Positions 23,747 to 35,900 of a stretch of DNA of 64,000 bases are shown here, piece after piece. Within the stretch, counting starts at the first letter, position 1. Each line of letters starts with the position of its first letter. A program made the translations under genes and the position numbers. The notes under the pieces were generated by a model. It had not been told where the DNA came from. It searched no databases and saw nothing but the letters and a program-made list of their open reading frames with translations. Source of the stretch: Spirodela intermedia (lineage: Eukaryota; Streptophyta; Magnoliopsida; Alismatales; Araceae); assembly GCA_902729315.2 (NCBI GenBank), contig LR746272.1, forward strand, positions 62,001 through 126,000, in the 5' to 3' direction.

Positions 23747-26700
23747 TTACTGCTCGACTGCACACGGGTCGGCGCCGACACCAGCAAGCTGACTGACGAT
23801 TTCCCGGATCATTGGCCTCCTCGAAGGGTTGTGGCTTACACAGAGACAGGCCATGCCGAGCACTACCGACATCTGCTCTTCGAATCCCTTGCCCCTCAGC
23901 TGGGGATCGAACACCTGTTCCTGCTCGCCCTGGTGCCTCTTCTCTAGCACCCACCCGACCAGCTCGTTTGACTGCTTGGGCTTGCGCATATCGATCGGCC
24001 TCCTGCCGGTGAGCAGCTCAAGCAGGACCACCCCGAAGCTGTAGATGTCGCCCCTCAAAGTGGCAACCCAGGCGTTCCCATACTCGGGTGGGATGTAACC
24101 AAGCGTCCCGACCAGTTCAGTCGACACATGAGTTTTGTGTGGAAGGATGAGCCGTGCCAAGCCGAAGTCGGCCAGATGTGCGTTAAATTCTTGGTCGAGG
24201 AGGATGTTGCTGGACTTGATGTCACGGTGAATGATGGGCGGATCGCAGACCAGGTGAATGTAGGCGAGGCCTTGGCTGACACCTTGGGCAATCCTGAGCC
24301 TGGCCGGCCAGTCCAATATCGAACCCCCGTCGTCTTTCTCGTGCAGCCAGAAATCCAGGCTGCCATTCTGCATATAGGAGTAAAGCAGAAGGCGGACACT
24401 GCCGTGGACGCAGTATCCCCACAGGGGAACGAGGTTCTCATGGCGGGCGGTGGACAGAGCTTCAACCTCGGCTGCAAACTCCCTTTCCATGAGTCCCATT
24501 TCACCGGTCAGTTTCTTAATGGCCAACTCGGTGCCATCTCGTAGCTTAGCTTTATAGACCAGACCGAAACCCCCGCACCCGACGATGTTGTCCTGGCTGA
24601 AGTTGTTTGTCACCTCTATGATCTCCGATACTGTCATGTTCTTCGACAGGATGCCAGGCGACAGCACGACCACTCTGGAGTCTCGGGCCGGACCGCCGTG
24701 GAGACCAGAGATGGGACTGGCCGAGGAGATTGCTTCTGCGTCCATCACGCCGAAGCCGAAGCCTCTGCGCCCTGTGTGCCTGCCTCTTTTCGTGGACAGC
24801 ATGCAGAAGACCAGCAGTATCGAAATTAAGGCCACACCAAGTCCAGTGATCAGTAATGACGCAAGAAGGAGTTTCTTGCTTCTTCTGCGCCGCTGCCTCG
24901 GAAGATGTTCTGCTCCAGATGTCGTGGAGCAGGGACGCAGAAGAACTGGTCCACAGAGGTCGTCGTTCCCTGCGAAGCTGGAGTTGGGAAAGTTGGCAAA
25001 CTGCCTTTCGGAGGGAACAGGGCCACTTAAGTTATTGTTCGCAACGCTGAAGACGGACAAGAAGTTTAGGCGGATCAGCGCCCGCGGAATGGGGCCCGAC
25101 AGACGGTTACCTGAGAGGTTCAGTGTTTCCAAGTCTGAGAGGTCGGAGAGCTTCTCCGGGATCTCGCCGGAGAAGTTGTTCACACTGAGGTCCAGTATGA
25201 CAAGTCTCTTGAGTTGGCCAATTTCCGGTGGAATCGTTCCACTCAGACTATTATTTCCTAGATTTAATGATGGTGGAAGATTGGAAACCTGGTTATATTG
25301 CAACCTGGATGTGTTGTCCCCGCGGTGCCTGAAAAGGGGCAGCTCAAGGTAGCTCTGGTCTACCTGGACGGCCGCCGGGTCAGATTGCAATCCCTTCATG
25401 CCCGTCATCTCCGACGGGATCTCCCCAGAGAGGCGGTTGTCGGACATATCCAGATAGAAGAGGTTCGGGAGGGCACCGACCCACAAGGGTATCCTTCCAG
25501 CGAGCTGATTACCTGACAGATCCAGAACCTCAAGATTCCCCAGTCCGGCTATCCATTGAGGTATTCTGCCCGTGAGGCGACAGCCCCAGAAGCTCAGGAC
25601 CCGGAGATTTGGGAACGCATCCACCCCAACGGCGTCAAGTCCGTCGGGCATGGCCTCTCCGTCGAAGTTCCACGCCAGAAGCAGGACGGTGAGATGTTTG
25701 CTTCTCCGGAGTATCTGCAGGGCCTGGTGGATTCCCTTCAGTTTGTTGTTGGAGAGGGACAGGTAGGCCAGCGACCGCAGCTCGAGCATTTCAGTTGCCA
25801 AGGACCCGCTTATCGAGCTCCCGGCCAGGCGGAGGGCTGTCAGGGACCTGCACGAGTATATACTCATCGGGAATCGCCGCGCCGTGAAGTTGTTATTCCC
25901 TAGATCGAGGGTGCTGAGTTGCGAGAACGGGGAGAAATCCATGGCCGAGATGTCTCCGGTGAGATGGTTGCTTCTCAGATTGAGATTCCTGAGCTTCGTG
26001 CAGTTACTTAGCAGCTCCGAGGGGATGGTTCCATTAAACCTGTTGTCGCTGAGCAACAGTTGCTGCAAGTTCGTCAGCCTGCCGATGCCTCCGGGTAGCT
26101 CACCCATCAGGTCGTTCCCCCCCAGATCAAGGACGACGAGATTTGTGAGCCTGGAAATGAGCTCCCCGCGGAGTACACCCCTGAGCCGGTTATAGGGCAG
26201 GGCAAGGCGGTAGAGCTGCGCGGTGTCGTAGAGATCAACTGGTAGCTGCCCGGCGAGGTTGTTGAAGCCCGCATCAAGCACTTCCAGCTCCGAGCAGTAG
26301 CCCAATCCCGGGGGGATTTTATCGGCGAATTGGTTGTGGCTGAAGTCGAGGATCCTGAGGCGGGGTGAGAGGCCGCAGACGGAGGAGGGGATTGAGCCAG
26401 AAAAGCTGTTGTTGCTCGCATTCAGCTCCCGAAGATGCGGGAGCCGAGGTAGTTTAGGGAGTTCCCCCGTGAACCGGTTGCTGGATACGTTCAGGGACTG
26501 AATCGGGCGGCTGGCGCTGGCTGACGACTGGCCCGAATTCTCTATAGGCGGAGGCGGCAGCAGCTGACCGTGGAGACGATTGAAGCTTACGTCGAGGATG
26601 ACGATGTGATCCATCCACAGAAGGGATTGGGGAAGCACGCCGTCGAGTGAGTTGTGCGACAGATTGAGCTCGACGAGGCGGGCGAGCCCTTCCAGGGAGG

Positions 26701-27022
26701 AGGAGATGGTTCCCCCGAGGCCTCTTCCCGGTAGCCGGAGGCGTAATACGGACCCGTCGACATCGCATATAACGCCTTCCCAGAGGCAACAGTCGTCGGC
26801 GACTGCTCCCCATCGCAGCGGCCGTTCCGCCGGAGAGGAGATGTTGGATAGGAAGGAGAGGAGGGAGCGTCTCTCCGGTTGGGTACAGGCGCGATGGGGA
26901 GCGGGGATGAAGTGGGCGATGGTGAGACAGAGGAGGTAGAGGGCGGGCCACCCGTTCCGAAGCATGGTCCTCCAGAGGCAGCGCCAAAGTATCGCGAAAG
27001 TCTTAGGGCGACAAGACAACAT
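23747..27022 (-). CDS. PSY1R: LRR receptor-like kinase, PSKR/PSY1R (tyrosine-sulfated peptide receptor) type
   Basis: Intronless, 1091 residues, near the usual length of this family. A signal peptide follows Met20 (hydrophobic run to about 46), so Met20 at 26965 may be the true start; Met1 is also in frame. An N-cap with paired Cys (D-D-C-C-L-W-E-G-V-I-C) leads to about twenty leucine-rich repeats (roughly 90-690). Near the end they are interrupted by an island before N-L-P-P-S-L-N-L, as in PSKR and PSY1R. A transmembrane helix lies at about 717-740. The kinase has G-C-G-G-F-G (815), A-I-K-K, H-R-D-I-K-S-S-N (about 931), D-F-G and G-T-L-G-Y-I-P-P-E-Y, so all catalytic residues of an RD kinase are present. 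Family members sit at the plasma membrane, bind sulfated peptides such as PSY1 or PSK and promote growth with BAK1-type partners. Orthology to PSY1R rather than PSKR is my judgement from overall likeness. Confidence 0.9.
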   Translation of the reverse strand: MLSCRPKTFAILWRCLWRTMLRNGWPALYLLCLTIAHFIPAPHRACTQPERRSLLSFLSNISSPAERPLRWGAVADDCCLWEGVICDVDGSVLRLRLPGRGLGGTISSSLEGLARLVELNLSHNSLDGVLPQSLLWMDHIVILDVSFNRLHGQLLPPPPIENSGQSSASASRPIQSLNVSSNRFTGELPKLPRLPHLRELNASNNSFSGSIPSSVCGLSPRLRILDFSHNQFADKIPPGLGYCSELEVLDAGFNNLAGQLPVDLYDTAQLYRLALPYNRLRGVLRGELISRLTNLVVLDLGGNDLMGELPGGIGRLTNLQQLLLSDNRFNGTIPSELLSNCTKLRNLNLRSNHLTGDISAMDFSPFSQLSTLDLGNNNFTARRFPMSIYSCRSLTALRLAGSSISGSLATEMLELRSLAYLSLSNNKLKGIHQALQILRRSKHLTVLLLAWNFDGEAMPDGLDAVGVDAFPNLRVLSFWGCRLTGRIPQWIAGLGNLEVLDLSGNQLAGRIPLWVGALPNLFYLDMSDNRLSGEIPSEMTGMKGLQSDPAAVQVDQSYLELPLFRHRGDNTSRLQYNQVSNLPPSLNLGNNSLSGTIPPEIGQLKRLVILDLSVNNFSGEIPEKLSDLSDLETLNLSGNRLSGPIPRALIRLNFLSVFSVANNNLSGPVPSERQFANFPNSSFAGNDDLCGPVLLRPCSTTSGAEHLPRQRRRRSKKLLLASLLITGLGVALISILLVFCMLSTKRGRHTGRRGFGFGVMDAEAISSASPISGLHGGPARDSRVVVLSPGILSKNMTVSEIIEVTNNFSQDNIVGCGGFGLVYKAKLRDGTELAIKKLTGEMGLMEREFAAEVEALSTARHENLVPLWGYCVHGSVRLLLYSYMQNGSLDFWLHEKDDGGSILDWPARLRIAQGVSQGLAYIHLVCDPPIIHRDIKSSNILLDQEFNAHLADFGLARLILPHKTHVSTELVGTLGYIPPEYGNAWVATLRGDIYSFGVVLLELLTGRRPIDMRKPKQSNELVGWVLEKRHQGEQEQVFDPQLRGKGFEEQMSVVLGMACLCVSHNPSRRPMIREIVSQLAGVGADPCAVEQ

Positions 27023-28808
27023 CTTCCCATCTTAAGGTGTCCGTTTGGCCAGCGTTGAAATCAGGACGGCAATTATTGCAGCTGATAGGCTCGCGATCTC
27101 CGGGGTGGACTTAGCCGCCGTGGGCCCGAGGTTTTGCTGTCTTGTGGACTCCGCCCCAACGCGTCCTCTCGCTGAGGTACAGAGAAAGAGAGGGAGATGG
27201 ATGGATGAGAGCGACGTTGGATAGGGAGCTGCTGCGACCACTGGGCAATAGAACTGAGGGCTTGCGTGGGGGTTGACCAGAAGCCGAAGCTCATCCAAGT
27301 TTGGATAAATAGAATCTTAGAAACGTGGGGATCGTCGTGAGAACACGGAGACCGGGGCACCGCCTCTTTCTTTCTGTTCGCACGAGTCACGTAGATCGGA
27401 GAGCCGTGGGCTCGTCGTCCCCTTCTCCATCGGCCCGGCCGAGACGAGTTGCGCCGGGGTGATCTTCTTGAACCGCTAACGTTGGAAGTCGGTCCACAGT
27501 GTTCCACTCCGGACGGGCAGGGCTGCCGCTCCTGTTGGCACACAAGAGGAAGACCATCGGGCCATCCCGCCGGGGTGAGGCCGTCGTCGAGGAGGAAGGC
27601 TCGCTCTTTCGGCATGGATGCTGCTGTGTGAGGGCATGGGGGGACAATGATGCACGTAGTGATATCGGGCTACTCCGAGGAGCAAACGGATGATGACTCC
27701 CCGTAAAATAAACCGAAACACGCAAAGTGGACTATGAATCCAAGAACTAAAACAAGGTTTTGAGATTCACGTGACTTGATCGAAGAAGGCAAACGGGAGC
27801 ACTGGGCTACCGGTCTACTCCGAAAGGACGTGCCCAGGGACCAGAATCTCAGCGGAACAGGAAAGCAACAGACTTCAAAACCAGAATTGGGTTAGACCAA
27901 CGCATTTTTCTACTCTCGGGTGAACCCCCCAGCAGCGCGGGCACCCTCGCGTCTTCCTTAAACTGTGTTCGTTGACTAGGAATCGAGGAGGAACGGTTCG
28001 GCATGTTTCCAGGCATTAGGAATTTCGATGTGCTTCGACCGGTGCGTCATACCCGTCCCCAGAGACGGGCAGATAACGAACACGCCGGTCGAAGACAGAA
28101 CAAGAGAATGACGACGCCGCATCAATGCCAAAAGCTAATCTCGAATTAGTCTGCGCTCTACGGACGCTCGACTATTTGATTCTTCACTTACTACGGCATT
28201 AATAGCTGAGCGCAAGGGCCATTTTTAAATCTTCAATGGGTCTCCGCCGACAGGAACTCAGCTTCGGCCCTGTTTGCCTCTCCATAGGTACCCAGTGTGC
28301 GGGATTATTTGTATCGCATGACAATATTTCTCGAAAAGGTTCCTGCGCGCGTCAAAATGGCATCGAACGGGGAAAAAAGGTGCAGCACTGAGCTCTCCTC
28401 TTTTTCCCTCTCTCTCCCACCTCATGCTCCTTTATTTGAAGCTTCCCATGTTATCCGGAGAACTCTCCGCCGCTATTCCATTCCTTCCCTCTCCTTGCAG
28501 ATATTCATGGCTGTCGTGGCCCGACGGTTTGAGCTAGCGGAGCCCTATAGTGAGCTCAGGGAAAGATTCCCATGCGGTTTTCTCGGAGAGCTGCCTACAA
28601 TCAGATTCTGCCCGCTCCCGACTGCCACATAGAAGGTTCTTGTGCCATCGTATGCCAGAAAGATCACGAAACAACAAAAGCAAAATTCAATATCGTATTC
28701 ATCCAATCCTGTCCCCACTGAGTGAGAAGCCCTACCCCGCTGCTTCGGTCTCTGGGATTTCTATGTACAACAAGGGTGATTTCCATTTCAATAGCACATG
28801 ATAAAGAT
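27023..28808. other. 5' flank of receptor kinase and 3' flank of RING gene
   Basis: A TATA-like TATTTATCC on the minus strand lies at about 27300-27310, some 280 bp above the receptor kinase start, and could be its promoter. No other gene is supported. Frames of 60-180 codons near 27.1-27.7 kb and a 111-codon plus frame at 28297-28632 show no recognised domain. Confidence 0.4.
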
Positions 28809-29402
28809 CTAGGCGTAAGGAGAGGGGGAATGGCGCAGCGGTGCATTCGGCAGCAGGTCGTCCCCGGACAGATAGAGTAGCTGCTCCACGGCCCAGCTCG
28901 GCTCCGAGGCCAGGGTGCGCTCCGCCGGACGACGCTCTTGCGGTGGCCGGTTAGGGTCAACGAAAAGGAGCGGGGCCCTGCAGAGAGGGCAGGTCCTCTG
29001 CTCGTCGTAGTCGAGCCACCGGTCGAGGCATCGTCGGTGGTAGACGTGGCGGCAGTTCCTGAGCATCCTCACCCTGTCCTCGCTCCTGAGTGTTCTCAGG
29101 CACACCGCACAAACCTCCTTCTCGTCCTCCGCCCGGCACCCACGACAGCCACCGTCGTGGGTTCGCAGCGCTCGGGTGGCATCGCCGTATGTGGATATAC
29201 GGAGGCTGTCCTTCACCAGCCGAGCGGGGACTGTACTGGACTTTGTGTGGCTCGAGTAGGCCTGTGATTGCAATCCTGCCCAGAGGTTCCAAATGGGCGC
29301 CCAAGGGAATAGCCACCGGAATAGACCCACGAGGAGAGCGGGTAGACGATACAGGCGGCGGAAAACAGCCGCCAGACGGGAACGCTCCAGCAAGAAGCTC
29401 AT
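28809..29402 (-). CDS. RING-H2 finger protein with N-terminal hydrophobic segment (BRH1/XERICO-like)
   Basis: A 197-residue intronless gene. The start is the first ATG of the frame. Residues about 15-45 are hydrophobic and aromatic (leucine, phenylalanine, tryptophan), fitting a membrane anchor or a short membrane-associated helix. A RING-H2 domain at about 97-139 shows C-x2-C, then C-R-H-V-Y-H, then C-x10-C-P-L-C, with all eight zinc ligands present. Such proteins are E3 ubiquitin ligases that recruit an E2 and ubiquitinate targets. Small ones of this shape include brassinosteroid-responsive BRH1 and ABA-linked XERICO; which one this matches cannot be decided here. A Gly/Ala/Cys linker precedes the RING and a proline-rich tail of about 55 residues follows. 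Confidence 0.87.
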   Translation of the reverse strand: MSFLLERSRLAAVFRRLYRLPALLVGLFRWLFPWAPIWNLWAGLQSQAYSSHTKSSTVPARLVKDSLRISTYGDATRALRTHDGGCRGCRAEDEKEVCAVCLRTLRSEDRVRMLRNCRHVYHRRCLDRWLDYDEQRTCPLCRAPLLFVDPNRPPQERRPAERTLASEPSWAVEQLLYLSGDDLLPNAPLRHSPSPYA

Positions 29403-29879
29403 GGCTCTTTAAGGCCCGCGGGCCTCGACGGGTTCAAGACACAGAATGATGGGTTCTTCTCAGAGGGAGACTGACTCCCTGGGTGGTGGATTCCTGAGGT
29501 GAGGAACAACGATCAGCTCGAAGGGAGGGGGGAAGAGGATGGAGGGCGTGTTCTGGGGGGGAAGAGGGCGTACTTATGAACGACGAGGAAAGGGCGAAAG
29601 ATGGTGGAGAGTAGAGTGGAGGACGGGTGAGTGGAGACCATTGGCCTTGTTGGGGAGGATTGTTTTTCCTTTTCTGACGTCGCAAAGGGCGTATGCCGCG
29701 TCTGAACCTACGATTCCCTCCGACTGAAACCCGATCCTCGCTTGGCTCTTCTACTCTTCCTGAAATGAAGAGTGGGAGGGAAAAGGGAAAGGCGAAAGGA
29801 GAAGGTATGACGATGCCGACACGACAAAGGAAGAGCGACACGGACAAAGACAAAGGCCGCAATTGCGTCAAATGAAGGG

Positions 29880-29923
29880 GGAGGGAGGGAGGGAGGGAGA
29901 GAGAGAGAGAGAGAGAGAGAGAA
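29880..29923. repeat. (GGGA)n(GA)n microsatellite
   Basis: GGGA units pass into about twelve GA units. On minus it is (TC)n, about 480-520 bp upstream of the RING gene start, and could belong to its promoter or leader. Confidence 0.9.
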
Positions 29924-32046
29924 ATCCATCAGCGTCACACGGGAGTGGCTAAAGCCTACGGAATTGCCGGTCCTGATGCCTTCGACTTTGCTCACTGACT
30001 CTTATCGAATCCGGTCGTCCCGCCTCACAGATGGGAGAGAGAGTGGGCAGATGGGAAAGGAAAAAAGAGAACCAAGGGAAGAGGTGGTGGAGCCCTTGGT
30101 GACTGGACGTCAGGTCATCGTTGGTGGACAAAGAAGATGCGGATGACAGCGGAACCATCCTTGTCTAGAGCAACAACATCATCGATCTGTTTATTGATCA
30201 AGAGAGAAACGGGACCATCACTCTTTCGGCCTCCGTTCTTCTCGAGTGGGGGCTGTCCGTTTTCTTCCGCCTTCACACCTGGCCATTCCTCTCCTGCTCT
30301 TCCAACCGCCTTGCCGTGGTTCTCGACAGAAAAGGTCGCGCGCGAGTCGGGTAGAGCACTGAGTAATACTCTGTCGTCGTAGCTAAGCGAGGACCTTTTC
30401 CGGTCCCTGTATTATGCCTGCGCATCCGTAACCATCAGCCTTGTCGAGAATCTGAAAGTTAACAACAAGCAAACTAAAATATAGTGTAGACTTCTGTAGA
30501 AGGCATCATCACATGGCATTATGCCCGTAAATGCAGAAAACGAGACGCTGGGACGTTCGTGTTGGCGAAGTGTCGAGGTATGCGGCCGCGGCGGCGCTGC
30601 GCACGCCCATCGTGATGCGAATCATCCGGATGTCACCCTCCGGACAATCGGTCTGCGGATAGACTCTGGCCGGACGGAGACGAGCAGGGTCCCTGGATGC
30701 GCTACTCAGTTGACTAGGACGTCTCTTCCTGCGCCGGACAAATGTGAGGAATTGAGGAGCGGTCGGATGGGTGGTCCACCCAGTCGCTACACTTTGCTTT
30801 GACCCTCCAAGGATCAACTGAGATCGGCCAAAGTGAACTCTGTCTGAGCGAAACCCATCTGCGCCCTGCCATCAAACTAGCGAGTCTCTTCGCACCAGCA
30901 AGCACGAGAGCACACGGAGAGAAGGGCAAAAAATCAAAACGGGAGGAGAGAGAAAAGATAACATTTGTGTTGGCGTGTGCCTTGCGTTGCAGCATCTCCA
31001 GGGTGATTCTTCCGAATCGCTTCCACCTCACGGCCTGAGATCGTGGTTTCCACCGTTGGTCATCGACAATCAACGGTGTCGAGTTCGTTGTCGAGCCCAG
31101 TTCACATAACCCGTAACGTAGATTCTATCTGAACGTCGTTAGGGGGGAAGACACCGCGAAACAGTGGGTTATTTTTCACATGCCCACGTCATCTGTTTGT
31201 TCAAAGGTACGAGTTATCCAATTACGACAATTGAGAGACGGTAGGGGGAGCGGGAGATGAGAGGGCAGAGAAGTAGGCATGCCGAAAGGGAGAGCCTAGG
31301 GGCCTTTTCCGAACAACGCTGGGTGGGAATGGTGTTGGGGTGCTTTGGCTGAGCATCGTTTTTGATGGGGGGGGGGGAGCAAGGTCGGGATGCGGACGCA
31401 GATGAGAGTGAGGAACATGCGGATCTTGGAGGACTAGAAAACTCAGTGAGGGATCCATCAGTCGGATAAAGGCGGAACCAACTTGTTCTCATTCGTCATT
31501 CTCACCCCCAAACAAATCGAGGGGCCATGACCGCAAGCGTACGCGTAGACGAAGACCCATGGGATAGGCCCAATTCGTCGCACTCTTCTTGCGTAACAAG
31601 GGTGTCGTAAAATGTCGCATCTTATCCCGTGTTTCCTACTCTTCATTTCACTTGGGCAGGCCCCGTGCTGATGAGGTCCTCAGTTCATCATTCCACTCCA
31701 CGTGGGCTCGGGTGCTGATCGTCGCCTGCCGCACTGCCCCCGGAGCTTAACCAACGGGAAGCGGAGACGGTCCAAGGAGAGAGACCGGAACACGAAGCAG
31801 CCAGAAGGCAGATCGCTTCCCATTCCATCGTCTAGGGAGCATATAAATCTCCCTAGGTGCCAAGCGGGCGGAGGAAGGCAAGAAGAAGAATAGAGTCTCA
31901 CCCACTCTAAGGGTGGTATTGAGTCTCACCCGCTCTAAGGGTCGTTATCCTTCCCTCCCGTGTAGCTTCAACCTCATTGCGCCTCGTTATCCTTCCCCCT
32001 CCTTGTTCACCTGCGACCCTGCGTCCTTCCGGAGACCGCTCGCTCC

Positions 32047-32094
32047 TCCCTCTCTCTCTCTCTCTCTCTCTCCCTCTCCCTCCCTCCCTCCCTC
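32047..32094. repeat. (CT)n and (CCCT)n microsatellite
   Basis: A pyrimidine run of CT units followed by CTCCC and TCCC units. Confidence 0.9.
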
Positions 32095-32949
32095 GCAGTG
32101 TGACTCATCGGTCGTGGACCGTCTACCGTGCCAACGTGTCCTCCCCTCATCCTATTCTCTTCACCTTCCTCCCGTCAGCCACCCCGGGTACCTATCATAT
32201 GCCTCGTTCCTGCCGGACAGAACCGGAACGAGATCATGTCGGATAAATCGGACGGAGCTCGCCTGGCCATTTCTATCGAATGAGATGCCAAGAGGATCGT
32301 ACGTTCCAATGGTAACAACAGCGCTGATTACCTTTTTAGCGTCAACGGGTCGGAGTGCATATCTTCGTGCCCAAGGTCACGACAGCACGGCGTAAAAATG
32401 TGCTGCTCTAGACTTTAGATCAAAGGAAATGTAGCCGTTCGGCGACGAACGACGTCAAAGGCTAAAAAATGATGGGTTCTCCGGTGCACGACATGTCGCA
32501 ATACGTACAATGTGGACAACACTGCTGAGATACTGCACTTCGTTGTCGTCTTGTTCTGGAATATAAGGCTCTTCCGTCGGCCGACGGCCGACTAACAACG
32601 CGTACGGAGCTTCGCCTCTGACTTTACGAGAATCCGCCTGGTTATCCTCACTGGAATTCAAGTCAAGGTTAGCAGAAGGGACATTTAGGCTCCACGTTGG
32701 ATAGATCGACGCGTTATCATCATCGCAAGTATCATCGACCCAAAGTAAATAGCAGGAACTTCTGGATCGGTGGGGCGACAGCTTAAAGTATTTCCCTTTG
32801 AATTCACACGGCAGCAGCAAAAGCCACAAAGTTGCAGAATTTAACCCAGCAGCAATTCTGGATATATGATGCCTTTGAAATTTATATCTAAAAGCAAGCA
32901 ATTCCAAGAAATGTATATTCAGTTGGGATGGAATCGAACCGCAATATTT

Positions 32950-35900
32950 AATCTGTTCTCAAACTTTGTGGGACCTTCTGACTTAGAATAACAACTTAAA
33001 CATTAGACTTGGAAAAGACGGCTCGACGTTTGAGAACCAATCCATGCGAACAAGCGATGCTGTGATAACATAAGGCTATGAATTCTGACAACAGAAGTCA
33101 AATCAATAAATATGTTACCCACCATGGAACTCGAAAAAAATCACAAAAAAAATACAAGGATAAAACAGGATAGAAGAAAAATGAAAAGCTACAAGAAAAC
33201 AATGCAACCAAATTTAAGTGGTTTACATAAATCCTTTCACGAAAGCTAAATATATGTTTATTAAAATTAAATCATTGTCGAAAACCCAAGCTTAAAAGAC
33301 AATTGGATTTGCTTCATCAATATGATGCGGAACTCATCTTTCTCCTCAAAGTGATGTTCTCGAAGAGAAAAATGATCATTAATATATTCTTGGTACACAA
33401 ATAGTTAGATGACCATCCAAATTGGATTACCTACATCAACATGATGCTGAACCCATTTTTCTCCTTTAAGTGATGTGCTCAAAGAGAAAAATGATCATTA
33501 TTATATTCTTAGATGAACGTATAAACTATTAGATTATTTCTATTTTTATTTATTTCATCTTCCACATAAATTAATAAAAACAATCATTCAAGAGGAGATC
33601 CAAATGAAGATAAATGAATTATAAAATTATTATGAATATCAATTGTATAAGAGAACCAGTTAGTTGATTCACTTAACTAAATGAATCAACTTAGTAACCT
33701 TCAATCACATTTAGGGGAGAGAGAAAGGGGAAGATTTATGTGTGACATAAGATACAACATGTACTCCCAAAATTATTGAATAGTATAACAGTATCCTTGA
33801 CATCTGCAAAGTCACTTGAAAACACTAGAGAAACAAAGTATCATAAGGTTAAATATTTTCAAAAAAAGAGACTAAATCTACTTAAAATTTAGAATATTCT
33901 ACAAGTCAACTAAATGTCAACTAAGAAAAGATTCAAGAAACATAATCTTATCATTTCAATTCCAAAAATCGAATTCCTAGAATATAACAAACATATATTG
34001 TGAAGCTTTGATAAATAATTTGACATTGCATCACCATATACTCTCTTGCATGCTCCAAAGAACATTTGTCTTTATAATTGTCTCTTAGCAACAATGCTAC
34101 AATGCCCAAGGTTCCTTGAGTCTCCAAATGTTTACCTAATCAAGTTATCACCTCATCTAGGAAATCTGAACCATCTAGAAAAGATAGTCATTTATTGGCT
34201 ATTTCTAGGTGAGCCAACATAGCAAGTTAGCCCTATAGATACAATCTAAGAAAAAATGTGTAAAATCCTGGTGTTAAATTCCCCCCCTCTTTCAGAAAGC
34301 CATCTTGTTTATTTAGTATCAACATGCACCACATGTATCTTTCACCTCAAATTTTAAACTAAGTTATATTTTCAGCTTACTAATGTATAAAAGACTTGTA
34401 TAAAATCAACATGTATTCACCCTAAACCATCAACAAAATAATATAATAATTCAGGAAACAAAAATATATGCAGTTATTATTCATGATCCTTTTGTGCTCG
34501 TGTCAATGTAGAAAAGTTAAACGTTTTATACAACTAATGCATATCATACTCAAAACTATAGAAGGATCTTGCATATTACTTATATGACTTTTTCGTTGTC
34601 TTCATTGAACAAAGCCATTTAGTTTAAACATTCCTCTATCATTATCTAAATGCACATGTAAGAACTAAGTTTTTACTTCAATCAATATAATTCTAACTCA
34701 CATATAGATACCATTCCAAGCATAGCTTTGATTAAATAGTGATTTACCAAATGAGGGAGTCTCATTAAAGTCAAATTGTTTTCCATTATCTGAATTCATT
34801 TGCAAAAAGATGAGTCCTGTATTTGGCTCTCTCTCTTCTAAATAAAACTTCTTTTTTTCTATACACATACTTGTAGCTAATTATCTTCTTGCTCTCATAA
34901 AGTTTAACTTTATTCATAAGTTTCATTATTTGGAAGAGAATACTCATCTTCTTTTATATCATTCCTCTGTTATGCATTTTACATCCTCATAATTGCCTTT
35001 TTCGAATGTCATAAATGTTGAAAGATATGATAAGAAAAGCTCATGGAACTATATTAACAAATTTCAAATGTACTTCTTTAAATGTCTTGTGGCAACAGAA
35101 TATCTTTGAATTTGGTTGTACAATACAATCCCCATCTCTTATAGAATCTTATCAATTTCTACTTGTTGTAACTTATTTCTTATTCAACCTTTCTTAATTG
35201 AACTATTGGTATAATTCTCATTTGAAAACTTATGTTAAACTTTGTTTGTCATACTCTCTTAAGCCTTGCGATTTTATTTATAAGATTCTACAACTCCTAA
35301 TCCATGATACTCTCTTGATATCACAAAAAGTATATGTATTGAACTTAGCATTAAGCTTTGTCTACTCAACATTTTGCATCAATATAACCAACATTCTGAA
35401 ATAAGTATATTGGAGTACTATAGTGATTTATTAGACCAAATCTCTTTGATTGCTTTGAATCAATGATGTAGAAGCCAAGTGATTCACCAAATAACACAGC
35501 TTGTTAATTATCCTGACCAAAAATTTCATAAAAGTTCTTGTAAATAATCTCTTACTGCATGCTCTATCAAGTCTTGTCATATTCATCCTTTCACCTACTT
35601 TAATTTTTATGTTGTACAGAAGAGAGTATAATGAAATTATCATCTCTTTTTAGACAAAAGATCTCACAATAGTAGGAGCCTCATTCTCTGACATTGTCAT
35701 GGCTAAAAACTTTAACCTATTTTTATATTTTTTTCAGCTTTAATCTTTTACGGTCTTAATGAATCTGTGTTTGAAAAATAGACAAATGTTTTCTTTCATA
35801 AGTCATCCATAAAAATACTAACATATTTTCCTCCATTAGTAATGACTAAAGATAAATCCTAACCATTTGAATGTGAATACTAAAGAATATATAATTTTTC

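Larger units (their letters stand above)
29403..32949. other. Intergenic stretch with microsatellites, no supported gene
   Basis: The first few hundred bases are the RING gene leader and promoter. A run (GGGA)n(GA)n lies at 29880-29923 and a (CT)n run with TCCC units at 32047-32094. A run of G at about 31369-31377 is near. A 150-codon minus frame (32455-32907) is the most gene-like ORF; it has no recognised domain and lies next to a copia element, so I treat it as unsupported. Confidence 0.45.

Noticed and set aside
24585-25352. Antisense frame of 255 codons on plus inside the receptor kinase gene
   Set aside because: It lies opposite a well-conserved LRR-kinase coding region; GC-rich third positions keep antisense frames open.
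28555-28625. Possible organelle group II intron domain 5 (a GGGAA...TTCCC hairpin with flanking AGCGGAGCC words)
   Set aside because: The hairpin loop is not GNRA and the outer stem does not pair as domain 5 requires; without a search I cannot support it.
32920-32940. tRNA-like B box GGTTCGATTCC on the minus strand
   Set aside because: No matching A box or acceptor stem could be folded around it; B-box-like words occur by chance and in retroelement primer sites.
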